A DNA stretch of 50,046 nucleotides. It comes from Paludibacteraceae bacterium (GTDB taxonomy: Bacteria > Bacteroidota > Bacteroidia > Bacteroidales > Paludibacteraceae). Positions 9,475 to 17,055 of the stretch are shown here, one piece after another. Each line of letters starts with the position of its first letter. Within the stretch, counting starts at the first letter, position 1. Under the pieces are notes generated by a model that was not told the origin of the DNA, did no database searches, and was given only the letters and a program-made list of their open reading frames with translations. A program made the position numbers and the translations under genes. The stretch covers positions 1-50,046 of the forward strand of contig JAFRNH010000014.1 in assembly GCA_017430235.1 (NCBI GenBank). The letters run 5' to 3'.

Positions 9475-10818
9475 CTAAATCCATTCATGCGGATTTAAAG
9501 CTGTACCGAGTTGATGCCAAGGCAACCATACATTATCTTTTTTATGGTAAACTTTTTCGGGTGTATGAAATGGAAAATTCTCGTAAGGTTCGCGAATTTC
9601 ATAGACCTCGGTCACTTGATCCAACGGGACATACAACTCGTAGTAACGCATACATTTATCATTATAATCTATTCTAGGATCAATCCCAAGCGTTATGCCA
9701 TCGGTTTCATTATCAAACATCAGAAAAATTGCTTTCTTTTCCGCATCAATACCTCCTACACGAGCCGTATATCCACGATATACAGCATAGATATAACTCA
9801 CACAATAAGCAGGGAAAGCATATGCATCTGAAACGCTTTTATAGTAATAATCCTTAATTCTCTTAAATCCTTGTTTCGACAACTCAGGCACGGAGCCAAT
9901 CAGATTTTTCCCATCTACATCGTATCGGAAAAGTCTATTCGAAATCCTAATTATTGGGTTAATAAAACCTGTATGGAACTTCCTTTTTTCTGGATATAAA
10001 TTAGCATAGACAACTTCGGAGAATGGAGACAAATTACTTATTTCCAATGTGTTGTATCTCCTTACATAATTATATACTAGACCTTTTATGTTTTGAGGAA
10101 TAGGAATCATGACTTCATTACGAGCAAATTTATTTATACAAAAATAGTCCAGATCTTCAATTTGCTTGTCACTGTATCGATAGAAATCATACATATCTTC
10201 ATAAGCATCATAGCTATAAAAATCATACTTTTCATGATATTCCTCATCAATACTAGATCCGATATAGATCGCCAAATTGTTCTTACTGTCCAGTATAAAA
10301 TTACAACTTGGATTTGTGCCGACATATAAATACGAAGATCTTCTTTCCAACATCAAAGAGGGTTTATTAACAATTAAATCTTCGATTTTCACCTCACCCG
10401 TAACATCATTCTCAGGCAATAACCTCTTATAAAACCTCCCGACATTTGAAGCAGCAGCCACCCCATTTTTCAGAGCTTCCTCAGCCCATTTCAAAGCCTC
10501 TCGATAGTTTTTCCGAACCCCCTCTCCTCGACCATAACAGCAAGCAAGGTAAAGTTGTGCCGGCGGATAATTCTGTTGAGCTGCCGACTGATATAAACGG
10601 AACGCTATACTTAAATTTTTCAAAACACCAGCGCCGGTGGAATATTGCCATGCCAGAAAATATTGAGCTTCCTTATGACCTTGTTTTGCAGCCAGACCAA
10701 ACCATTTAGCCGATTCCTTGTAATCGACATTCATGCCTTCGCCCGTATAATAACGACAACCCAATTTATATTGTGCCTCAACGTCCCCTTGAAGGGCTAG
10801 AGTATAAAGATCTACCAT
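9475..10818 (-). CDS. Sel1-repeat (TPR-like) protein with an uncharacterised C-terminal domain
   Basis: 447 residues without a signal peptide, so probably cytoplasmic. Residues 1-140 hold Sel1-like repeats (AQYKLGCRYYTGEG, AQYFLAWQYSTGAG, AQLYLACCYGRGEG). The following 300 residues are rich in Tyr, Asp and aromatic residues and match no domain I recognise. Sel1 repeats usually mediate protein-protein contacts. The gene stands alone: the trpB terminator lies before it and a gap of about 158 bases separates it from the alpha-2-macroglobulin gene after it. No clear promoter box is visible upstream. Confidence 0.75.
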   Translation of the reverse strand: MVDLYTLALQGDVEAQYKLGCRYYTGEGMNVDYKESAKWFGLAAKQGHKEAQYFLAWQYSTGAGVLKNLSIAFRLYQSAAQQNYPPAQLYLACCYGRGEGVRKNYREALKWAEEALKNGVAAASNVGRFYKRLLPENDVTGEVKIEDLIVNKPSLMLERRSSYLYVGTNPSCNFILDSKNNLAIYIGSSIDEEYHEKYDFYSYDAYEDMYDFYRYSDKQIEDLDYFCINKFARNEVMIPIPQNIKGLVYNYVRRYNTLEISNLSPFSEVVYANLYPEKRKFHTGFINPIIRISNRLFRYDVDGKNLIGSVPELSKQGFKRIKDYYYKSVSDAYAFPAYCVSYIYAVYRGYTARVGGIDAEKKAIFLMFDNETDGITLGIDPRIDYNDKCMRYYELYVPLDQVTEVYEIREPYENFPFHTPEKVYHKKDNVWLPWHQLGTALNPHEWI

Positions 10819-10860
10819 ACTACTATCTGTTCTAGTGAGTTCTATATTATTTTGAAATAA

Positions 10861-10890
10861 AACAGGAGCACTTCAGTAAGTGCTCCTGTT
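10861..10890 (-). terminator. Intrinsic terminator of trpB
   Basis: A perfect 13-bp inverted repeat (AACAGGAGCACTT with a 4-base loop) lies 20 bases after the trpB stop. On the minus strand the stem runs into TTTTATTT. Confidence 0.85.
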
Positions 10891-10909
10891 CTTATCAAAT
10901 GTATAATTA

Positions 10910-12277
10910 TTACTTAACAATCTTTTCCAACTTGCTTACATTGTTTTGGATCACCTCATCAGGCAACTCATAATTAGTAAGGTCGCCTGCGATGTATTGA
11001 TCGTAAGCAGACATATCTATCAATCCATGGCCAGACAAGTTGAACAAGATAACTTTTTGTTTGCCTTCCTCTTTAGCCTTCTTAGCCTCACGGATAGCAG
11101 CAGCAATTGCGTGAGAAGATTCAGGAGCAGGGATGATACCTTCAGCTCTTGCAAATAGAGTAGCAGCTTCGAACGTCTCGATTTGAGGGATATCAACACC
11201 TTTCATCATACCATCTTTAATCAACTGACTAACGATTGTTCCTGCACCATGATAACGAAGTCCGCCAGCATGAATATGCGCAGGAGCGAAGTTGTGACCC
11301 AAAGTAAACATTGGCAACATAGGAGTATAACCAGCCTCATCACCGAAGTCATATTGGAAGACACCACGAGTCAACTTAGGACAAGATGCAGGTTCTGCAG
11401 CATAGAACAATGTATTCTTTCCGTCCAAAATATTATGTCTCATGAATGGGAAAGAGATACCGCCGAAGTTAGAACCACCGCCAAAGCAACCGATGATGAT
11501 ATCTGGGTATTCGCCAGCCATTTCCATTTGTTTTTCTGCTTCTAGACCGATGATAGTCTGATGAAGTGTAACGTGATTCAACACACTACCCAATACATAT
11601 TTACAATTAGGAGTACCCATAGCCAACTCAACAGCCTCAGAGATAGCAGTACCCAAACTTCCTTGATAAGTAGGATTAGCAGTTAGGATATCTTTACCAG
11701 CGCGCGTACTCATACTAGGAGAGGCAATCACCTGTGCGCCGAATGTTTGCATAATAGAACGACGGTAAGGTTTTTGGTGGTAGCTTACCTTAACCATAAA
11801 GACAGCCAATTCCAAACCGAAAGCCTTAGCGGCATAAGAAAGAGCGGCACCCCACTGACCAGCACCAGTCTCTGTAGTAATGTTTGTCACACCCTCTTTT
11901 TTACAATAGTAAGCTTGAGCCAAAGCAGAGTTCAACTTATGAGAACCAACTGGGCTTACACTCTCATTTTTAAAATAGATATGAGCAGGTGTATCTAGTG
12001 CTTTCTCCAAGCCGTACGCACGAACCAACGGAGTGGAACGATAGCTCTTATACATATCACGAACTTCTTCTGGAATTTCGATCCAAGCATCTGTTGTATT
12101 CAACTCTTGTTCTGAACATGCACGATTGAAAAGACCACACATCTCTTCAAGTTTGATTGGCTGCTTTGTTTGTGGATTCAGCATTGGGAGAGGCTTGTTT
12201 TTCATATCAGCCACAATGTTATACCATGCTCTAGGTATCTCATTCTCCTGCAAGAAAAATCTTTTTTGTTTTTCCAT
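10910..12277 (-). CDS. trpB: Tryptophan synthase beta chain, TrpB2 type
   Basis: 455 residues. Tryptophan synthase beta condenses indole with serine using pyridoxal phosphate. Visible family features are the PLP lysine K114 in PVGSHKLNSA, the glycine-rich cofactor loop CFGGGSNFGG, the TETGAGQWG substrate loop and the C-terminal FNLSGHG segment. The N-terminal extension and these motif variants match the longer TrpB2 class rather than the classical TrpB1 (about 390-400 residues). No trpA or other trp gene is nearby, so it may salvage indole or act without a TrpA partner. It is preceded by a tryptophan attenuator (12312-12455), direct sequence evidence that tryptophan controls it. Confidence 0.93.
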   Translation of the reverse strand: MEKQKRFFLQENEIPRAWYNIVADMKNKPLPMLNPQTKQPIKLEEMCGLFNRACSEQELNTTDAWIEIPEEVRDMYKSYRSTPLVRAYGLEKALDTPAHIYFKNESVSPVGSHKLNSALAQAYYCKKEGVTNITTETGAGQWGAALSYAAKAFGLELAVFMVKVSYHQKPYRRSIMQTFGAQVIASPSMSTRAGKDILTANPTYQGSLGTAISEAVELAMGTPNCKYVLGSVLNHVTLHQTIIGLEAEKQMEMAGEYPDIIIGCFGGGSNFGGISFPFMRHNILDGKNTLFYAAEPASCPKLTRGVFQYDFGDEAGYTPMLPMFTLGHNFAPAHIHAGGLRYHGAGTIVSQLIKDGMMKGVDIPQIETFEAATLFARAEGIIPAPESSHAIAAAIREAKKAKEEGKQKVILFNLSGHGLIDMSAYDQYIAGDLTNYELPDEVIQNNVSKLEKIVK

Positions 12278-12311
12278 TTTCTACTATTATATCGTTAAAA
12301 ATTATTTTCAT

Positions 12312-12346
12312 AAAAAAAGCAGCAGGTCATGGAGGCCTACTGCTTT
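12312..12346 (-). terminator. Attenuator terminator hairpin in the trpB leader
   Basis: Minus strand: AAAGCAGTAGG (12336-12346) pairs with CCTGCTGCTTT (12316-12326) through 11 positions including one G-U, with a 9-base loop, followed by seven Ts (12312-12318). It lies before the trpB start, so it can end transcription prematurely. Confidence 0.85.
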
Positions 12347-12394
12347 ATATCGTTCGAACATTGCATATATCGATTGACGGATCCTCCATTTATA

Positions 12395-12442
12395 CTAGGA
12401 CCAGCGCCACCAACGTCTGCTATTATTCGTATATTGATTCAT
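12395..12442 (-). CDS. trpL: trp leader peptide (15 residues, three Trp)
   Basis: The frame ATG to TAG encodes MNQYTNNSRRWWRWS. Three of the last five residues are tryptophan, encoded in the run TGG TGG CGC TGG. The start lies about 13 bases after the predicted transcription start, and the stop lies five bases before the anti-terminator segment. This placement lets a ribosome at the stop mask segment 2, and a ribosome stalled at a Trp codon leave it free. It is a regulatory peptide and is not expected to have a function as a protein. Confidence 0.85.
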   Translation of the reverse strand: MNQYTNNSRRWWRWS

Positions 12443-12462
12443 ATCTATTTTCTTTATGCATA

Positions 12463-12492
12463 CAAATATAAAGTATTTTTCAATCGTACAAA
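12463..12492 (-). promoter_or_regulatory. Promoter of the trp leader and trpB
   Basis: Minus strand: TTTG at 12489-12492, 18-base spacer, TATATTTG at 12463-12470. The predicted start of transcription is near 12455, giving a leader of about 180 bases before trpB. Confidence 0.7.
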
Positions 12493-12585
12493 AATTTTTC
12501 ATACGAATTTTCAAAACACTCTTATTAATGGATTAGAATAATAGAGAAAGCAGACTCAATGTTCATAAAGGAGAACACACTCTCT

Positions 12586-12610
12586 GGTTGACAGGATTTC
12601 CTGTCAAGCC
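12586..12610 (-). other. Strong hairpin of unknown role between the PagL-like gene and trpB
   Basis: TTGACAGGA and TCCTGTCAA form a near-perfect inverted repeat, extended by a GG/CC pair across one bulged base. No T-run follows on either strand, so it is not an obvious terminator. It lies about 50 bases downstream of a possible small membrane-peptide gene and could be its mRNA 3' structure or a protein-binding site. Confidence 0.4.
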
Positions 12611-12656
12611 ATGCTGAAAAACCACTAAGATGATGGTCATATCAACAAAAACATCT

Positions 12657-12746
12657 CTAATCTTCATCGACGATCTTGGCTTTGTAAATAGAAATGCCCA
12701 AGACAATCCAATAAAAGAAAAACAAAAAAATAAACACAGCCGTCAT
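12657..12746 (-). CDS. Possible 29-residue single-span membrane peptide
   Basis: A short frame with an ATG start begins MTAVFIFLFFFYWIVLGISI and ends YKAKIVDED. It is one uninterrupted hydrophobic span of about 19 residues followed by a charged tail, as in known bacterial small membrane proteins. A good promoter (12820-12849) lies about 75 bases upstream, which is otherwise hard to explain in this gap. No ribosome-binding sequence stands out, and random AT-rich DNA easily yields Phe/Ile-rich frames, so this remains a candidate. No function can be given. Confidence 0.35.
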   Translation of the reverse strand: MTAVFIFLFFFYWIVLGISIYKAKIVDED

Positions 12747-12819
12747 ACAATATATAATTTAAGGTTACACAACATCAATGCATATGGTTTTCAAACGCTA
12801 TCTTTCAGCAAATCAAGAA

Positions 12820-12849
12820 CAAATGTACAGAAGTTTTTCAAAATTCAAA
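12820..12849 (-). promoter_or_regulatory. Promoter within the gap before trpB
   Basis: Minus strand: TTTG at 12846-12849, 18-base spacer, TACATTTG at 12820-12827. Transcription would start near 12812 and pass the 29-residue frame and the hairpin at 12586-12610. The downstream promoter of trpB is separate. Confidence 0.5.
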
Positions 12850-12932
12850 ACAAATTATCCATTTATTTATTATTTTTTTTCAAGGCAACAAAAATGTGAA
12901 TTCTTTGAAATTATCAAAAAAGTGCCTTTTCA

Positions 12933-14198
12933 TCAGTCTTTTTTCTCCTTCCCTTTCAATGTGTAACCAACGCTCCAAGTTATATACTGAGCTTTTGTAA
13001 AGTATACCGCTCTAACCCCCATCATACCAAAGAAATTTCCGTAAGGTTGTATTTTCACACCTATTTGTTCATACACACGAGGAATTCTTTCATCCTTGTG
13101 CCAGAATTCATATCCCACATTAGCAAAGACTGAGAAATAGGGCATTGTCACCTCTCCTTTCAAAGAGACACCCATAGAGAATCGGTCTTTTTTCTCACCC
13201 AGCCAAACTCGATTATAATAATGTTCATCATATTCATTGTAGACATAATCCGCACGAGCGCCAATACTTTCATCGTATTTGAAATCTAAACTTGGTCCAA
13301 ACTTATATTTGTAACTGCGAGTAAACATTGGAGCGTAACTGAATGCATAGACATGAAACAGATAATCTACGTATTGTGTTTTCAAATTTGTATTTTCCAT
13401 ATTGAAATATACCTGTCGGCAAGAGGTAGTCAGAATGAAATCATGATCAAGTCGATAAGGTCGACGAGTAGATTTGAATGAAGGACGAGGTGTGTCTCGA
13501 TCTTCATTAATTCTATATCCAACAGAAAGGAACGGATCCAACATGTTCATTCCCCTATTCGGCATTTTGAGTGCGCCATTGGAATAGTGGGTAAAATTAG
13601 CACCCAAACGGATGTCCCAATGGTCGGTCAACAAGAAACGCAAGTAAGTAGCCAAACAGACATGTATGTTATTGCTTCCACCGATGGCTACATTATCTTG
13701 GTTGGTAAATCTGTCGTAATGGTTCCAATTGGAGGAATAGCCTAAGTTTAACTCTCCATTCCAAGAAAACCATTTGGTGAAGCGAAAAAATTCTGAACCA
13801 TATAAAAAATAGAGGGAGAACGGATTTCCCAAACGTTCATCATTAAAATTCCCCACATGAAAACCAACACCGAAATATGGATTACGATAAGCTGCATGAC
13901 GCCAATCATCTTTTTTCAATCCCCACTGATATTGTATTCCCAAAGAAGAATAGTTTCTAATCTCATCATCTTGGTTATAAGTCCAACCTTGATTGGCAGG
14001 GTCTGGGTTATAATGACCTCCCTTTACAAGATCATTTGTAGAGAAAACCTTACCATAATCACCACGGATCTGCCATGACATGGAACGTGCTGTGGAATCT
14101 TTTTCCGCACTAACAGAAGATGACAAGAAAAGGAAACTGATGGAAAGAATGAGTACCAAGTTCCTTTTAGAACAGAATATTGATTTTAATTTCGCCAT
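12933..14198 (-). CDS. PagL-like lipid A deacylase (acyloxyacyl hydrolase family)
   Basis: 421 residues with a signal peptide (core LVLILSISFLFLSSSVSA) followed by an all-beta outer membrane barrel. The motif NFTHYSNG places H204 and S206 as in the PagL catalytic His-x-Ser-Asn, and the glycine/aromatic strands around it fit the family. PagL removes the 3-O acyl chain of lipid A in the outer leaflet. The protein is longer than enterobacterial PagL (about 170-190 residues), as is usual for Bacteroidetes members with a second half of further strands. The second half matches nothing else I know. It is transcribed alone. Confidence 0.75.
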   Translation of the reverse strand: MAKLKSIFCSKRNLVLILSISFLFLSSSVSAEKDSTARSMSWQIRGDYGKVFSTNDLVKGGHYNPDPANQGWTYNQDDEIRNYSSLGIQYQWGLKKDDWRHAAYRNPYFGVGFHVGNFNDERLGNPFSLYFLYGSEFFRFTKWFSWNGELNLGYSSNWNHYDRFTNQDNVAIGGSNNIHVCLATYLRFLLTDHWDIRLGANFTHYSNGALKMPNRGMNMLDPFLSVGYRINEDRDTPRPSFKSTRRPYRLDHDFILTTSCRQVYFNMENTNLKTQYVDYLFHVYAFSYAPMFTRSYKYKFGPSLDFKYDESIGARADYVYNEYDEHYYNRVWLGEKKDRFSMGVSLKGEVTMPYFSVFANVGYEFWHKDERIPRVYEQIGVKIQPYGNFFGMMGVRAVYFTKAQYITWSVGYTLKGKEKKD

Positions 14199-14217
14199 AC
14201 ATTTTCTAAAAACGGTG

Positions 14218-14225
14218 CAAAATTA
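14218..14225 (-). promoter_or_regulatory. -7 box before the PagL-like gene
   Basis: TAATTTTG on the minus strand, 20 bases before the start codon. No TTTG is present at the usual -33 distance, so this is only half a match. Confidence 0.4.
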
Positions 14226-14273
14226 CGAATTTTCCATCGAATAGAGATCTTTCTGCCCAACAAATAACGTGAG

Positions 14274-14316
14274 AAAAAAAGAGAGAGCACATCAAGAATG
14301 ACATACCCTCTCTTAC
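14274..14316 (-). terminator. Probable terminator of the glucan operon
   Basis: Minus strand: AAGAGAG (14308-14314) pairs with CTCTCTT (14279-14285) across a long loop and is followed by TTTTTTT. It lies about 30 bases after the stop of the GH57 gene. Confidence 0.5.
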
Positions 14317-14343
14317 CCTTACTTTGTGAAGAAAACTGAATTA

Positions 14344-15756
14344 TTAAGCCTTTAATCTATCTGTATCATCTGGTGTTAACTTAGGAATTGCCTTGGTTGA
14401 CTTCTTAGATGAAGTTTTCGGAGCAGACTTCTTTTTAGGTGCTGCCGTAGTTACATCTTTTTCCTTAGCTAACAACTTTTTATTTGTTTCCTCTAATTCT
14501 GCTATGATTTTTCCTTGAGCTTCAATGGTTTGTAGAAGTGAGTTTAATTCTTCATTGTCCACACCTTCAGGGAAGACGGAGTTCACACGTTCAATAAAAT
14601 CACTAAGCACGTTCATATAATTCATAAAGGCCTCGTATGGCGTATCATACGGACTAAAATGACTATGAACAGCTCCATCAGAGAAGTATTTAGTGGACAT
14701 GTAGTAGAAATGGTCACTCGACTGAAGATATAGCCAATCCTGAAGCAATCGTCTGTCATTTGACAAACGGACACGTTCGCCAATGGCATTTAACTTATCA
14801 AAGGCGGAGTGTTGTAATTCATTACCCAACCATGCGGAGAGGTCGCGTTCCTCGTCGGCCCATGACATTGCATAAGGGACATGAATTTGGTCTATCGGTT
14901 TTCTTTTTTCAATCACCATTGAAGGTGTTTGGAAATCAATGTTCATTTTATCTGCGAAATAAGGCAAGGCTTTTAAAAATTCGAAGATACCTGTACCTGC
15001 ACTTTGCAATTCACCGAAGGTCTCATAGTTCATAAATAGGTTGACAACATCCTCCGACTCAGGAGTATCCTTAATCCACTCCATAAATTTATCGGCAGTC
15101 AAAGGATACTGATTCCAACTCCAATCAGAAAAGCGGAAGGTTACGTCATCACTCAGTTTGAAGTTTTTCAATAAGATTTTCAGACGAGGATTGTTTGCAC
15201 AGCAATAAACATAGTTAGGACTTTTCCATCCCAAGACATGCTTAGCACCTTCTGTTATCATTCCTTTGAATCCCATGTTGGCCACACGTTCACCAATATC
15301 ATCAGAATAAATCAACTCTGTATTACGAAATACGGTTGGTTTATAGCCGAACAAATTCTGTATTTTTTTTACATGAGATTTCACCTGTATTTCAAACTCA
15401 TCGCTATCTTCAATCAAAGAAGAGAGAGAATGAGCGTATGTTTCAGCCAAGAACTCTACACATCCAGTTTTGGCTAAGTCTTTGAAAGAGTCAATAACCT
15501 CAGGGGCATACAATTCCATTTGTTCGAGAGCGATACCAGAGATGGAGTAAGCCACCTTGAATTTACCCTTTGTATCCTTAATCATCTGAAGGATCGTATT
15601 GTTGGCAGGCAAATAGCAGTTGTGCGCTATTCTTGTAATGATTTCCTCATTATTATAATCGTCATAATAATAGTGGTCACTACCGATATCGAAAAAACGG
15701 TATCGTTTTAATCGAAATGGTTGATGAACCTGAAAATAGAAACAAACTGACTTCAT
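14344..15756 (-). CDS. GH57 alpha-amylase-like protein, general acid/base Asp apparently replaced by Asn
   Basis: 470 residues, intracellular, third gene of an alpha-glucan operon. GH57 regions in order: VHQP (H11), CVEFLAET near 115, RNTELIY with E147 at the nucleophile position, and FMNYETFGE with N243 where active GH57 amylases carry Asp before YETFG. The codon is AAC, so the change is in the DNA as given. Family knowledge says this Asp is the general acid/base, and that amylase-like homologues lacking catalytic residues occur in Bacteroides. The C-terminal 70 residues form a short coiled coil and a Lys-rich tail. It may be a regulator, a glucan-binding protein or an enzyme with altered chemistry. 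Confidence 0.85.
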   Translation of the reverse strand: MKSVCFYFQVHQPFRLKRYRFFDIGSDHYYYDDYNNEEIITRIAHNCYLPANNTILQMIKDTKGKFKVAYSISGIALEQMELYAPEVIDSFKDLAKTGCVEFLAETYAHSLSSLIEDSDEFEIQVKSHVKKIQNLFGYKPTVFRNTELIYSDDIGERVANMGFKGMITEGAKHVLGWKSPNYVYCCANNPRLKILLKNFKLSDDVTFRFSDWSWNQYPLTADKFMEWIKDTPESEDVVNLFMNYETFGELQSAGTGIFEFLKALPYFADKMNIDFQTPSMVIEKRKPIDQIHVPYAMSWADEERDLSAWLGNELQHSAFDKLNAIGERVRLSNDRRLLQDWLYLQSSDHFYYMSTKYFSDGAVHSHFSPYDTPYEAFMNYMNVLSDFIERVNSVFPEGVDNEELNSLLQTIEAQGKIIAELEETNKKLLAKEKDVTTAAPKKKSAPKTSSKKSTKAIPKLTPDDTDRLKA

Positions 15757-15789
15757 ATATTATATATTTACATTATCTAAGATTATACA

Positions 15790-17055
15790 TCAATTCCAAC
15801 CGAGCACCTTGTTATACACTTGCCTAACCTTTTGGGCAGCGTATTCCCACTTAATTTCATCCACTTCTTTTTTACCCTCCACTTTAAGGAAATGATACAT
15901 AGAAGGATAAGTGATAATGGAATAGATGGCATCAGCCATGGCATCGATGTCCCAATAATCTATTTTGATGGCGTTCGATAAGATCTCCGCGCAACCAGAT
16001 TGTTTAGATATGATTGTAGGAACGCCCACCTGCATAGCTTCCAAAGGGGATATACCGAATGGTTCGGAGACAGAAGGCATAATATAAACATCGCTTGATT
16101 TAAGCATTTCATACACCTCTTTCCCTTTCAAGAAACCTGTGAAATGGAATCTATCTGAAATATTACGATAGGCAACGTGACGAATCATCTTCTCCATCAT
16201 ATCGCCGCTTCCAGCCATTACAAAACGCACATTTTTCGTGCGTTGCAAAACCCGATATGCAGCCTCAACGAAATACTCTGGACCTTTCTGCATTGTGATA
16301 CGTCCCAAGAATGTAACGACCTTATCTTTCGTTCCTTTTCGTGATTCTATTGCCATGATTTCCAGACTTAATGGTTCCACTGCATTATGAACCGTTGTCA
16401 CCTTTGCTGGGTCAATATGATATCGATTGATAACCGTCTCTCGTGTCAGATTACTAACAGTGATAATATGGTCTGCGTAATCCATACCCGTTTTCTCAAT
16501 ATTATATACAGTAGGATTCACGTTGCCTCTACTGCGATCGAAATCGGTTGCATGCACATGAATCACCAATGGTTTCCCCGAAACATTTTTCGCATGGATA
16601 CCTGCGGGGTATGTCAGCCAATCATGAGAATGAATAATATCAAAATCTAATGCGCGACAAACGACACCCGCCACTGCATCATAATTGCGGATCTCTTCTT
16701 GTAGATTATTTGGATAACGACCAGAAAACTCAACAGATCCTATGCCATTAACACCGATGTAATTATTATCCTCTCGAATACAATTCCTATAATGATAATA
16801 TTCATCTGTTGTGATTCTTCCATTTAATTCTTGGTTTAGGTAATTCCAATCAGGCTCTCTCCAACAAATAGGAATTTTATTTGCTGGAATGATTTTCAGA
16901 AAACTTTGATCTTCATCTCCCCAAGGCTTAGGCAGCATGAAAGAGATCTCCATGTCTTTTTGCACAGACATACCTCTCGTCAGGCCATAACTTGCCGTAC
17001 CCAAACCTCCAAGGATATGAGGAGGAAATTCCCAACCAAACATCAACGCCTTCAT
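15790..17055 (-). CDS. GT4 glycosyltransferase (glycogen synthase-like)
   Basis: 421 residues. The N-terminal half opens MKALMFGWEFPPHILGGLGTA-like, with the GGLG nucleotide-sugar loop of the glycogen synthase/GT4 group. HSHDWL and VHATDFDRSRGN follow. The C-terminal half has FLGRITMQKGPEYFVEA and the retaining E-x7-E motif in SEPFGISPLEAMQVGVPT. It is shorter than classical GlgA (about 480). It overlaps the debranching enzyme gene by 4 bases and is followed after 34 bases by the GH57 gene, so it most likely elongates an alpha-1,4-glucan such as glycogen. The sugar donor cannot be read from the sequence. Confidence 0.85.
   Translation of the reverse strand: MKALMFGWEFPPHILGGLGTASYGLTRGMSVQKDMEISFMLPKPWGDEDQSFLKIIPANKIPICWREPDWNYLNQELNGRITTDEYYHYRNCIREDNNYIGVNGIGSVEFSGRYPNNLQEEIRNYDAVAGVVCRALDFDIIHSHDWLTYPAGIHAKNVSGKPLVIHVHATDFDRSRGNVNPTVYNIEKTGMDYADHIITVSNLTRETVINRYHIDPAKVTTVHNAVEPLSLEIMAIESRKGTKDKVVTFLGRITMQKGPEYFVEAAYRVLQRTKNVRFVMAGSGDMMEKMIRHVAYRNISDRFHFTGFLKGKEVYEMLKSSDVYIMPSVSEPFGISPLEAMQVGVPTIISKQSGCAEILSNAIKIDYWDIDAMADAIYSIITYPSMYHFLKVEGKKEVDEIKWEYAAQKVRQVYNKVLGWN

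Larger units (their letters stand above)
12312..12455 (-). promoter_or_regulatory. Tryptophan attenuator leader with mutually exclusive hairpins
   Basis: Four pairing segments can be read in the minus-strand RNA. Segment 1 is GGTCCT over the last Trp codon and stop (12397-12402). Segment 2 is ATGGAGGATCC just after the leader stop (12379-12389). Segment 3 is GGCCTCCAT in the left arm and loop of the terminator. Segment 4 is the right arm of the terminator. Pairing 1:2 has six pairs with one bulged T. Pairing 2:3 has ATGGAGG with CCTCCAT, plus two outer G-C pairs across a two-base bulge, and would break the 3:4 terminator. The logic is that of the enterobacterial trp leader: stalling at Trp codons favours 2:3 and readthrough. 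Confidence 0.85.

Noticed and set aside
10835-10846. 12-base match to the shared intergenic element before the Sel1 gene
   Set aside because: Only one half is present and there is no second arm, so it is noted as a possible partial copy but not annotated.
12630-12899. 89-codon plus-strand frame in the gap before the PagL-like gene
   Set aside because: Low-complexity Lys/Phe/Asn composition, no promoter on that strand and no recognisable domain.
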